A stretch of 64,000 nucleotides of DNA from Apostichopus japonicus (Eukaryota > Echinodermata > Holothuroidea > Aspidochirotida > Stichopodidae), in contig NC_092573.1 of the NCBI RefSeq assembly GCF_037975245.1, forward strand, positions 18,486,265-18,550,264, read 5' to 3'. This document shows positions 32,821 to 45,200 of the stretch, piece by piece. The position numbers and the translations under genes were made by a program. A model generated the notes under the pieces. It had not been told where the DNA came from. It made no database searches and was given only the letters and a program-made list of their open reading frames with translations. Position 1 is the stretch's first letter. The number at the start of each line of letters is the position of its first letter.

Positions 32821-35800
32821 CTGAAGGAGGGACACAAAAGAGGAAATGAAAAACACAAGAACTCATGAAAATGTCACGACTGGTAACATGTATGGTTTCA
32901 ACCAATAGAACTAGAACAATGACCATAATTAGAATTCTGGATAATCATCCACACGTTGGTCATGATATCTTTTTTTTAACTGGAAACGCTCCTTTAATTT
33001 TAAGTCTCCGATTATAATCAAGGTGGTGATGCCTGCACCTTTTCCATGTGATTTAATGCCTTTAAGTAGTATGACTTTCATTATTCAAATTGATACTCAT
33101 ATATGAATACATGCATGTATATAATGTATACAGCGAAAGGAGGTCTTCGGTGTACGTATATCGTATATTTTTGATATTTCAATCATTAATCCATGGAAAG
33201 AGGAAAGTAATTTTTTCAGAAAGTTTCATTTCAAGAAATTTGAACTATACAGAAATCCCTTGACAGTAAATATTCCGAATATGTATATTTCAAGCGTAAC
33301 TAAATCAAAAAGTGATTAAAATAAGAGAATTATTAAAAGCTTTTGGAAAACATGATCTGCTATGATGATCATGCACAGACCACTCTTGTGGTCCAATTCC
33401 TGGAGGTGATCGGTGAATCAGGACTTATTTGTCAGCTAAAACAGGATACGTACAGTGACGGACATATCATATTAAGATGGGTTTTCAACAGACAATGTGC
33501 AATATTTTCCAGTTTTCTCTTGTCTGTCACAGGAAAATCCACTTTAATATCCCTTTAATACCCCAAAAGAGCCATGAATGGAGTATTAAATCAAGAAGAG
33601 TCATTATACTGACAGCTTTGAGTACAACCTTCTGCAGACCTTCTCATACAATTCAATGGGAATGCTTGCAGCTTCAGCACATTAGTAAATCATGTGTCAT
33701 TTTTAAACAGCTATCTAAAAGTCACTGTCAACCTTGGCATTTTTTTTTTGTGGAGTTAACCTTACTAATCCTCCTTCATATATAGTATATATACTTATTT
33801 TATATGAATGTGTGTTAATATATTAACACTTTGAATCAAATTCCAAGGAGATACATATATATGCAATAGGAAGGGAGAGAGAGAGCATTTATTTGCACAT
33901 GGTAAGGAGGGAAACAAAATCTATAAATGCATGAAAGAATTATGTAAACTACAATCTGTAGATGTGATGTGAATTATATTCAAGAAGGCTTTAGTTCCAA
34001 TCAAGTTCTATTTATATATTCATTACATGATTCCAATGATCTGCATCATTCAAAAGGATTGATGAGTGAATCGTATTTGACAAGTATAGCCTGCAGATAT
34101 TTAGATCATTCATGTCTCAAACACGACACATACATACACCCACACACGCACACACACAAGTACATACACCCACACACGCAACCCCACACACAAGTACCAC
34201 GCACACACACAAGTATGCACACACATGCACACAAACGCACACATACACACATACAAAAATAAACATTCACACACACACTTACACCCATATATATACATGC
34301 ACAAAGGTTACTATGTACAGTATATATGTGCATCATCAACATAGTATGAAAAATGTGACCTACATTTGCATCTTAGAAATCTTACAAATGTTCAATTAGT
34401 TTATGAAAACTAGGACGGTAGAAATCAAGAAGTTCAACATTGATACTATCCCACTGGCGTAGAAAGTTACCAAATATCAGTGGGGGAGGGAGATAAGAAA
34501 ACAGGATGGGTCTGGGATATTTACCAGAAGTAGTAGAATTTTTGTAGATGCTATGTTGGCCCGACATTAGAAATTTGACTGATGTATGTTCATATTACTA
34601 TGCATGTACTTTACTGTATGAATTTTGTTTCATTCAAATTTTGCACAAAAAAAAAAAAAAAAAAAAGGTAAAATAACATTTAGACGTATTTTAAGGTATA
34701 TTAACAATAAATGACCCCTCCCCATCCCCATCTGCCTCACCCCCAACCCCCCCTCCTTCCCAACCCTCGATGCCTTTTGCTGCCAAAGCAATTTCTACAA
34801 TTTCCAAAAGAAGATAGGTTTGGACAATACTTTGTTCATCACATCAATCTACTGCAACTGCAGGATATTTAACTATTTAGGATTTCAGCTAAATGGTGGC
34901 GTTGTTTTTATCATAAATGTAAGATTCCCATTACCAAGATACCCTTGAACCAGTGCAGGCAAGTCATGGTAATAGAGTAGCTATAAGAACATGGGAGTGA
35001 TCATTAAAAGGACATCGGAAGACACTTTTGATGGTTTTGAAGTACAATTTGAGTTTTCATGAGTATACTCAAGTTTAATATTCCGTCCAGAATGAAACGT
35101 ATGTTTACCACATCCATCAAGGGCATGTATACTTCTTATTAGTTTCATATGAAAAGCAACCACAAGCAAGTCCCGCTTACTATTTGACAAAGCAAGATTC
35201 CCAATCTTGATAAGAGAATAATCCCAAGCTTTAAAATAATCATCCCAATAGATAGATATTGTTTTAAGCATTTCAAGAGTTTGATAACTATCTGCTTACT
35301 GAATTATGGAACATCTGCTAACATTTTTGTGATGTTGTAACATAAGAACCGCAGGAAAACAATATGCATATAGCATACCAGAACAGATGTTTGACAGTTT
35401 TATTGGCCACTGAATGAGTGAGCTCATCACAATCATTTCAGTACTAAATGTTACCATTTAATTCCATTTTCAACATGACCAAGTAAACCTGTGCCTTGTA
35501 GTCTATGATAGGCTATAATTACTGTACTACAATACTTAATTATGCATAAACAATTGGGCAAAGATATGAATTGTTATATCATCATTGCTGGTTGACTGTT
35601 AGGCTCAGTTTACAGTAGACCAGGAGCGCAGTGTGCAATGCCCCCCCCCCCCACCTCCCACATGGATATGAATTGTAGTGTAAATGCATATCAGACCCCC
35701 CAATTTGAACCATACCATAGACTAAAGGGCTCAAGGGAGGATCATCAACCCCGCTCATTGTTAATATTTGTATCGTAAACGCACCTCTGGGTTGACCCAA

Positions 35801-36463
35801 CCTCTGTCTTTTGTTCCGGGTGTAACTTGAAACAATAGAAGCAAAATGCATGACACGTACAGCTCATGCATGGGATTGCACCCCCCCCTTCAGATATTAA
35901 AAGCTAGCCTCAACTTCCTGTTTGGATGGTAATTGCCAGCACTGATTAAAATTCAAAATCACCAGTCTCATCCTTAATTCTACGTGTGGCCATACCCGGC
36001 AGTTATTGAATATTTTACCCAATAAAGTTACGGATTAGGTGACCCTAAGATTTTTACTTATGTGTTACTATGTGTAATACTGAAATGAGTATTCTTGAAG
36101 GTCTTGGCAAACTCAGTTTATATAAATACAATACTTACATGGTAATATAGGCAAAGTATTACATAGGTCTGTTCACAATTAACTATTTGGCACTTAAGAT
36201 TTAAATACCACTTTGGATTAAGCTGCCACTTCCAAAACAGAGAAAAGTTTAATTGCGATGTGGCCTTTCAAGCTGCTTTTTACTTTGGTTAACACTGAGA
36301 ATCTAGGTTCATGTCAAGAAAAAGTACAGCAAATATCTTTGGCAATGAAAGACCATGCAACTGCGAAGGCATAAAATAGCCATTTTTACCCTTTACGGTG
36401 ATCTCCATTCTCATACTTCGCTACCACTAGTAGTATATTCAAGGAAACAGAAAATAACATACA
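32821..36463. other. non-coding AT-rich DNA
   Basis: Either intron of the minus-strand gene or its 5' flank. It contains a CA microsatellite (34135-34290), an A run near 34649-34667, C-rich sequence near 34715-34770 and a 12-base C run at 35641. No exon of the required phase was convincing. Confidence 0.5.
34135..34290. repeat. CA-rich microsatellite
   Basis: Interrupted CA/CACAC repeats with recurring ACAAGTA blocks. Frames on both strands through it are His/Thr- or Cys/Val-rich artefacts. Confidence 0.92.
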
Positions 36464-37126
36464 CAGAGATGCCAACCTCTTGACACAAAAAAAACAGACT
36501 GAATATCCTAAAAAATCAGATTTTTGAGAGAAAAATCAGATTTTCACAAAAACTCCACACTACCACTGGCCGTTGGCCCCGGGCCAGTAAAATGTCAGAA
36601 AAATGTTTTACTGGTAAGAACGGGCAAGTAAAATGTTTGCTTTTTCAATAACATCTAATGAGAAAATTGTAAAGCATCTGTAATAATTCTTATGATGCAA
36701 AAAGGGTGTTTAAATGCATAATGAGAATAATGATACTGTACCTTCTAATTGCTTGCGTATTTTGGGCCTGAATTCTCAAGCCAGAAGTAGAAGTGAGAAA
36801 AAAATTACTGTATAGACTTGCATTATACTCATGGAAATATGAGCCACATTCCTGTTAACTGACATTATAAACCAATTAAAAGAAAAAAAGTGTCAGATAT
36901 TTCAAATAATCAAATATGAATTGCACCATGTAGCAAGATTATTGATCAACTATTAAAAAAAAAAAAAATAAATAAATAAAAAAAAAATGATTTTTTTTTT
37001 TTTTTTTTTTGTTGTTGAATTTTTTGAAAGATGAAAAGTTGTATTTTCAAGAGGTGAATCATATTATCGTATTTCACTTTTTTTATCGTACTAAATACGA
37101 TAAAATCGTACTGGTTGGCATCTCTG
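36464..37126. mobile_element. non-autonomous DNA transposon with terminal inverted repeats
   Basis: The 663-bp unit starts CAGAGATGCCAACC and ends with its exact reverse complement GGTTGGCATCTCTG, a 14-base terminal inverted repeat. Immediately outside both ends is CATACA (36458-36463 and 37127-37132), a perfect 6-base direct repeat. Termini beginning CAGAGATG are typical of hAT elements, whose duplications are usually 8 bases. Here only 6 of the 8 positions agree, so family assignment is tentative. The interior is AT-rich, with repeated ATCAGATTTT at the left, self-complementary ATCGTA-type words at the right and long A and T runs near 36954-37010. It encodes no transposase and so would depend on an enzyme supplied elsewhere. 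Confidence 0.75.
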
Positions 37127-38154
37127 CATACAGCCATCAACCAAGAAAGAAAAATGAAATTCTCATATTTCAAAGGTCACAACAAATACCCTGGTTAATG
37201 TTATTTACATTACGTCTCTCTCGAAAAATGCGGATAGCATCTTCACCCTAGAGAAGATAAAAAAAAAAAACCTGATTCGCTCAAGTAGGCACACTCATAC
37301 ATTTTTCGTGATAACCATCATCGAAAATGAAGCACTCCGCCCGAGAACCAATATCGTAAAAACTGCAATAAATGTGTACTTTTCTAATAAGAGCTTCTGT
37401 TCCTACATTGCATTTGAATCGGAATGCAGCTCTGACTTGATGACTGTTTGCATAATGAGGACAAGTGTTAGTAAGAGAAGCTGTTGTTTGATCTTAAGTT
37501 TCAATGTTTCATCATTATATATATCATACTAAAATATAAAAAAATATTTAAAAATTGTTAAGTACTACCTAAAATTGTCAGTACTCAGCTAAATCATCAT
37601 TTGATGGAAGAAATTCAATTAGTTAAAATGCACAAATTAATTAAGGAGTTTATCATGCTGATAAAATAAAGTAAATTTTACACAATTTGATTGATATATT
37701 TGCAACTTAAAGGCTCAACAAGACATGAAAAGTAGAAGAGCATGGTCACACATTTTAACAAGCTAAAATTATTCATGCAAGAGTTTAAAAGCAGGGTTTT
37801 TGATCCCAAACCAAACCAAACACACCAAGTACTTACTTTTACTCAAAGGAATTTGGCAATTCCCTAAACCTTACTAATTTGGATATTCAAGAGCAATGAT
37901 ACTTACATGTCTCCAGTCTGTTTATGCACTACTCCATCTACTTAACCTACTGAATTGGTAATAATCTGGAACTGCTACCCTCAATCCCATATTCAGCATA
38001 TACACTGTCCAATGTGGTAACAGAGCAGCACAATGAATTGATCACACTATAAGCCTAGTTTGTAATTATTACCATCAAATAGTAGCAAAACATTGTGAGT
38101 ATATGATGGGTCGCACAATAATACAAACACATAATATGACAATAAAGTATGATT
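37127..38154. other. non-coding AT-rich DNA
   Basis: I see nothing beyond short homopolymers. Two good GTAAGT donor-like sites on the minus strand near 37830 and 37910 have no open frame leading into them. Confidence 0.5.
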
Positions 38155-38475
38155 ACAAGCATCACCATGGATACACCACATAGTATAAACAAACAGCATC
38201 ACCATGGATATGCTACATACAGTAGTATAAAACAAACAGCATCACCATGGATATGCTACATAGTATAAACAAAACACATAGCATCACCATACATACACCA
38301 CATAGTATAAAAAGCATCACCATGCATACACCACATAGTATAAACTAACTTAGCATCACCATGGATATGCTACATAGTATAAACAAAACACATAGAACAC
38401 CATGCATACACCACATAGCATGATCACATAGTAACATGACATAGCATCACCATGCATACACCACATTCACCACAC
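38155..38475. repeat. minisatellite with CATCACCATG units
   Basis: About seven imperfect copies of a unit of roughly 40 bases containing CATCACCATGGATA, CACCACATAGTATAAAC and variants. Units alternate between ATGGATATGCTAC and ATGCATACACCAC forms. Confidence 0.88.
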
Positions 38476-39480
38476 AACACCACAGCAGTAGAGACCCCCA
38501 TAATTACGCTATACGCATATTCAGCTTTATAGCAGCCCATTTTAAGCAGTTCCTTTCTGCTTTGCCCTCTGGTTCACTCTGGGCTGTCACATATTCAGAA
38601 CAGTGAATTAACACTGTATGCATGCATGTGTGCCTGTAGCAATACATTTAGCCATGCAGTCATTACCATACCATGAACATGCATACAGGAAGTACTATGG
38701 CATTATTCAGTCTCATTATATTCCATATCATTCAATATGTTGATACCAAATTCACTTCAAGCAATTATTTTGCACCGACACATATTTTTTCTAGACCGAT
38801 CTTTAAAGCCCAAGAAACTGCCAAGATCAAATTCCAAACGTTTGATCTATAGAATTTACTAGTTTGAATTTCTAACTTAAGAAAACATGAAAACAGCAAG
38901 AAACTAATCAAGTGCACAGTAAACATAGCATCCATTGACATTAGAGAATTGCATATAGTGAATGTTTTGCAGAATTTTAAACTGAATTATACCACCTAGG
39001 GATAATATATAGCTGGATAAAATGGCCGCCGGTGGATCAGAGTGCTCAAAATAAGAGAGGTGCCCTTGAGGTTATTCAAAGCGTCACTACCAAGTTTACA
39101 CCGATCATGGAAGCAATATGCAGATACACATTTTCAGTAGATTAACCAACCTAAGGGTGACTAAAAAGACTTCTGTACAATTTGACTCAACGAAAACTTG
39201 TTGACATTTAAAGGTTCTCAAGACATCACACTTTTCATGTGTTTTTCTGACATGACAGAAGTTTAAATCAAATATTTATTCTACTTTCATGTGCTACAAT
39301 GACCACAAATGACATATGGATGGAGAAAAATTGAAAATGCATTTTACCCTAGCTGATTAAATAATAAAGAACTTTGGGCATTTTAATTGATCATCCATTG
39401 ACAGACTTAGTTAGCATTAACTGTAAAAGTGGAAAGAAATTCAGAGATAATTACTCCATTTGTTTGCTTGTGCAATTCCA
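38476..39480. other. non-coding DNA
   Basis: No gene or repeat recognised. Confidence 0.5.
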
Positions 39481-39540
39481 GTATATATATATATTGATAT
39501 ATCGATATATATATATATATATATACATATATATATACAT
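39481..39540. repeat. TA microsatellite at SINE tail
   Basis: Alternating TA with ATCGATAT interruptions. It directly adjoins the 3' end of the minus-strand SINE, as microsatellite tails often do. Confidence 0.9.
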
Positions 39541-39551
39541 ATAGATAGATA

Positions 39552-39740
39552 TAATTGAAGTCGTAGTGAGTTGGAAAATCCAGACCAGGAAAAAACTTTC
39601 AGCCCCCACCGGGACCCGAACCTGGGCCTCCCGCGCCACACGCAGACATCCCAACCACCAGGCTATGGATGCTGATTGTATGTCCAGAGGTTCGAAACCG
39701 GCAAGGAAGGTTGTAATTCCACTGTAGGCGTTTGTCACCT
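39552..39740 (-). mobile_element. tRNA-derived SINE
   Basis: On the minus strand TAGCCTGGTGGTTGGGAT resembles a polymerase III A box. About 35 bases later CCAGGTTCGGGTCCCGG resembles a B box. A body follows (CTGAAAGTTTTTTCCTGG) ending in a TA-rich tail. This family differs from those at 10.6 kb and 26-27 kb. A further GGTTTCGAACC word upstream may be part of the head or of an adjacent fragment. A shortened second copy lies at 39875-39926. Frames of 66 and 95 codons on this strand run through the element and are not genes. Confidence 0.7.
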
Positions 39741-39874
39741 GTATCGAACAATACTAGTTCTGTTTTGGTGACATATATTGCCTTACTCTAGAGATCAAAC
39801 ATGATGCTAACCAACTCGAAAATCATTAGTGATTCCTACAGTAAAGCCGGATCTCGAAAGAGAGATAAATATAT

Positions 39875-39926
39875 ATATAGTTGGAAAATCAAGAACAGTG
39901 AAAAAACTTCCAGCCTCCACCGGGAC
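39875..39926 (-). repeat. truncated second copy of the 39.6-kb SINE
   Basis: The segment from TAGTTGGAAAATC through CCTCCACCGGGAC matches the 3' part of the SINE at 39552-39740 with few differences and in the same orientation. It again abuts a short TA tract. The tRNA head is absent. Confidence 0.7.
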
Positions 39927-41380
39927 ATATATAGTGCATGCAGTTCCATACGAAAGCTGTACACTGGTGATTAACCGTGTCCAAAACATGTTGTCTTGTC
40001 ATATTATGCAAATGAAAACATGTCAAGGTATATCCCCTGTGAAAATGTGAATTAGCTTAATGTAGGCTAGAACATAGCAAAGTAAAAAATAATTCTTCCT
40101 CACACCCTGATGGACACAAATGATTTCATCCCCCTTAATGAAAGTATTCCAGGGTCTCTCTCAGTGACCTAATTTTACTTTAACAAAATTCCCAAGTTTA
40201 CTTATAATTCATTTCACAAAGTCAACAAACCATCGATAGCCTAATTTGGGCGGGGGGGGGGGGGAGGGAGCAAGAGCAATATAGGTTGTTGATTTTGTTG
40301 ATTGTAATGACCTTAGTTAACCTGTATTCCTAATGATTGGGGGGGGGGGTGGGGGTGTTAAAATGTATACTGTTAACTGTGCCTTTCTCTGGGGGTAAGT
40401 TTTTGCAACTGGCCTTGCAGATTCTACTAGAGGTGAATCTGAGAGACAAGATCTTATTAGCTGCTGTATCACTGTCGAATTTGGGAGATTTCCCCGGACA
40501 GTGGAGGTCAATCTTAGGGATGTAATTGTTTTAAGGTCTAGAGGATTGGGGCAAGAAGCTTAACCCAAACTAGTAAATGTTATTGATTTTCTGGAAGGTT
40601 TGGAGGTCATCGCGGAGGTCGTTCATAAGAGACATCTTCAGTAATCATCCCTTTAAGGAGCATACTGCATTTTAAGTATCATCCCAAAGTGAAACCTGCC
40701 TACCATTTAATGTGATTCTTACGCCACTCCAAACAAATACTTCACATATTTTGCTATGTTTGCCAAATCTGCATTTTGAATTAGAAAGCAAAGATGTAGT
40801 CTTGAGTCAAGTCTCACTCAGTTAATGTAAAATGGCATAATGTTAGTTCATGTATACCTTTCCATATGAACTGTACCAGTTTCAAAGATGTAAATGGATT
40901 GTTAAACAGCTTGACAATCCGTCCGACATTTTGCATTTACCCGATTGCAATCCACATCTGCTGGAATGCGAAAATTGTAAGTTCTCTCAAGTATAATTTG
41001 TGATTTAGGGGTTGAGTGCAAAGTTCTTCATATAGTTTTCAGCCTTTTTGTCTTCAATGTAAGAATTAGTCCGTTTCACCTTTACTGTCATATATGTAAC
41101 CTACTTAAGCAAGCTAAATTATCTCGCAAATTTGATCCATATATCTAATCTAAGAAAATTACAGAAATTGGCCAGGCACTAGTTGTATGGTACATTTAAC
41201 ACAACAGTAATAAATTGGTTTTTATCCCCCTTTGAAAGTAGTAATTATATTAATTTGAAATGAAGATGTGTCACAAAACCTATTTAGTACTCTCTGTCAA
41301 GTTGCAACAATGAGGCGGTTGGAAATTACAGAAGAGTGCTGAAAACCACAGACCAGTGAAGTACAGTTTATTGAACCATC
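39927..41380. other. non-coding DNA
   Basis: Contains two G runs (40251-40264 and near 40340-40350) and no supported gene. Confidence 0.5.
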
Positions 41381-41839
41381 TAAGACAATGCCATAACAAA
41401 GAAGACAATGCCCATAATAAAAAGACAATGCTACAATACAGAAGACAATGCCCATAATAAAGAAGACAATGCCACAATCATGAAGACAATGCCCATAATA
41501 AAGAAGACAATGCCACAATAAAGACAATGCCACAATAAAGAAGACAATACCATAGTAAAGAAGACAATGCCCATAATAAAGAAGACAATGCCACAATAAA
41601 GAAGACAATGTCACAATAAAGAAGACAATGTCACAATAAAGAAGACAATACCACAATAAAGAAGACAATGCCACAATAAAGAAGACAATGCCACAATAAA
41701 GAAGACAATACCACAATAAAGAAGACAATGCCCATAAAATAGAAGACAATGCCTATAATAAATAAGACAATGCCCATAATAAAGAAGACAATGCCCATAA
41801 TAAAGAAGACAATGCCCATAATAAAGAAGACAATGCCCA
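41381..41839. repeat. about 20-bp minisatellite
   Basis: About 22 copies of AAGAAGACAATGCCACAATA and the variant with GCCCATAATA. Copy types are interspersed and some runs are homogeneous. The 150-codon minus-strand frame through it is a repetitive artefact. Confidence 0.94.
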
Positions 41840-42090
41840 GAGGAGGGTCATGGGGGGAGGGGGGACAGTGCTAACATGTTACCAGTTAGAAGGCTAGGTA
41901 GATGGGAAGGTATATGGAAATGGTCGAGACAGGTGAGGGAGGAGCGTAAAATCCTTCTAGATGTTTTCCTGAAAGTTTGTCAATTTTGATATCTATCCAA
42001 TTTACCATTTTATGATTGAAACAGCTGTGTCAACGAGGTTTCCCCTCATTGTATAAATGTAAACAGTATAATGCATGGCACAAATTCTTT

Positions 42091-42256
42091 AAACCACAAT
42101 AGATCACACATAAACCACAATAGATCACACCTTTGCACACTATATATCATGCACACTTTATTTATAATGCACACTTTTTTTACTGCACAGTGCACACTTT
42201 ATTTAATGCACACTTTATTTAATGCACACTTTATTTAATGTAATGCACACTTTATT
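42091..42256. repeat. two adjoining short tandem repeats
   Basis: Two copies of AAACCACAATAGATCACAC are followed by about six copies of ATGCACACTTTATTTA with length variation. Confidence 0.88.
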
Positions 42257-45200
42257 TTATTAATTTTCAATACCATTTTAAGTACACGCAAATCTTCACA
42301 ATGTGATTGAAATGCTCAAGTCAATAACTGGCATTTAATCGCACCCAATTCTATAACTACATCAATTTAACAAAAAATTTGATTAAATGTTAAATTGCAT
42401 GAACCCAGAAGTGAAGTCTTTGTAAGCAGATTATCCCCAATATTTTCATTCTAGGGACATTAATTAGGTCAACTGCCATAATTAACAGCTGAGTAAGTGT
42501 TACAAACTCACAAATTCTGTTGAAAATGTATCAAAATTTTGAAAATGTAGGGGGAAAATGCGGCAGTTGTAAGTTAATTTAATTAATTTCAGGATAGAAT
42601 ACAGTATATATAACACATGAGGAGGTGAAAGGCAACGAGTTCTTCATTTATGAACCAGAGTAGATTTACTTTATTTAAGTAAACTAATCCTTTTTTCTCT
42701 CTTTTTTTTTGCTCAACACTCTAGGGATTATACCTCCCACATTCCCCAATTAAAATTGTCATCTCCTGGGGATAATTACCCTAGAAAATTAGTAAGAATT
42801 TGAGATACCTCCTTCTAAAAGAGCCAGATGGAATCGCTTCCACAGGTGATGTCGGAAAAAAATTTCATTAAAAGGGTCGTGTGAATTCTAGAAATGTCAT
42901 GTGATGACCTAAATCAATTTAAAGAGAACCAAATTAATTTACCATCGGTCCATTATTTTATCTACTGTATTTTGAAGACTGTTTGGGACATCAAGAAAGT
43001 AATTTTCAAATAATCTATAATAATCAACATAAAAATCTCAAAGTTACCAAAAAATTAAGATTTGCCTTCAATTTATTGCAGTATGAAAACTGTGCAAATC
43101 AATGATAACTGGTCATTTTATCATTGAAAAAGATACAGATATCTGTCTTAAATGTGTTGGATGAAACTTGTTATTCATTCACCAAAGTCCTGAGGACTGG
43201 CCAATTTCCATAGGTTGGGGGAAAGGGAGGGGAGTGGGGGAGGGGAGAGGGGGAAACACCTAGGAACTACAGAAGCACTGCATGGTGTCTGACTCAGGAC
43301 AGCAGTTTGACAAAATTATTTTTAACAGTCCAAATTCAAATTAATTCATAATATTGCTTTAAGAAAGGTTATAGCTATTGGCATGAACTAGATAAATGAC
43401 CAAAATATGACAACATAAATAAGATAGCTAGGATTCCCTCGAGTTTAATTAACAGTTCCTTGAAAGCAGGCAGGTGTATTGAAGGAATTGTAGCTCCTTC
43501 TTGTGTTCAACACATGTTGCAAATTTAGTAGTAAACAAAAGAAATCAATGTTGATAACAAAATATCAATTGAAAATTGAGTAAAATTTACAAAGAGGTAT
43601 ACACGTCAAATTCTACGACTGAACGATGAAACTCTAGCACAAAACAAGTATACTCAATCATGATGCAAATATCAAGCAAATGGATGAGTGAATGCATATG
43701 CCAATCTAACAAATATTGAGTGTTTTCTCAAATGGTGCAATATTAAGACTTATTAAATCCATCATATAGCCACATAAATAGGTTTTGGTAGTTCTACCTT
43801 GAATCTTAAACCTCTGTCCACACACAACAACTGAAAAAAAGTGCAGCGATATTTTGTTGCAACATTTGGTAGAAAGAATAAAAATCTCCATGCATTGCAT
43901 GAAAACCTTGTAGCATTTAGTACAGTAAACCATACCATCAGATGTTGAGAGCTAGGTTGGGCCACTGGGACAATTACCTTCACAGGGCTTTTTTTTGTGA
44001 CTATATATTCGTCTGGTACCCCAAAACCCTCTTATTGACCAATGACCGTCCCCCGTCCCTATCATGCCAGGCCATATATTTAGATGTCTTCTTGTTAATC
44101 CCACAAATGCCACAGATTTGTTTTCAATCGATTCCAACTTTCTTCCAAAGTGATTTCAACACTGCAGCTACTGTACACAAGTACTTTGACAACAGATGTC
44201 ATCTATTTACATGTGATTTAGAGATGAGATAATCCTCTGGCCGACAAGTGGTTGTAAATTTTATTAATTGCTAATTAAGCCCTCTCGAGCACGAAGTTTT
44301 TAAGTAGTGTATTTACAAAGTTAAGCAACCCCCCCCCCCAACATCATCGTTAACCTTGAACTGTATAACAGAAACTACACATGATTAACAACTTCCTACT
44401 TCAAACGGAACAGCTGAAAAATTAGTTGTGTTCTACAATAACCATGAGCTAGAAAATTAGGAGTGAATTCTCAAACTTTGTAAACATGAAGACATAATTA
44501 TCATTGTTGGGGTGTTCAAATTTTCTACAATGTTTCCATGGCAACAAGTTTTGTTTTGGCTGCAAGATATTACAGTTTTTAAAAGTAAGATTTGATCAGT
44601 TCCTAAAGAAGACATGGAATCTTTCTAGATCGATATTTTTTTCTCCTTTCTTCATTACTTTGTTATTTATTTTTGTCTAAGAAAGCATTGTGGCTACATT
44701 TCAATGTTGTAACATTTTTGTAATAAACAATAACATTAAAGAATCAGCAATGTTCAAAAATGAATTTCAAATTCTAATCATGAAAGTGGACCTCATTCAT
44801 GCGCCACAAAGTTATTAATTACCAGCCACCCATAGTACTGGACCACATTCAATGTACACATCACAAGCCTAGATCCTCCCCATACAATAAAACCTCCAAA
44901 TGTTGTGCCAATAATGCAGGGACTGCAAGAACTTGAAAATCCATGTTAATGAGAAAGCAAGTCTCAGGACAGAAAATGCTAGCAGAAAAATACTTGACCC
45001 GTCATTATTTAATTTCAGTCCGTAAAAATCTCGTAGGATGATTTTTGGTATTACCATGAACCTCTCAATTACAGGGGACTATAAGCCACTGATAGCCAAC
45101 TTCAGTAATGCTCGACTAATTATCCTACTTCCTATATATTGTAAACAGTTGCCCTATGATTTTATGAAATTTGTTTATAGGAATCCTTGTAAAATTTTAT

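Noticed and set aside
34981-35271. 96-codon minus-strand frame
   Set aside because: No splice sites, no domain and no composition bias. Its length is within chance expectation for this much sequence.
41297-41749. 150-codon minus-strand frame
   Set aside because: Pure translation of the 20-bp minisatellite.
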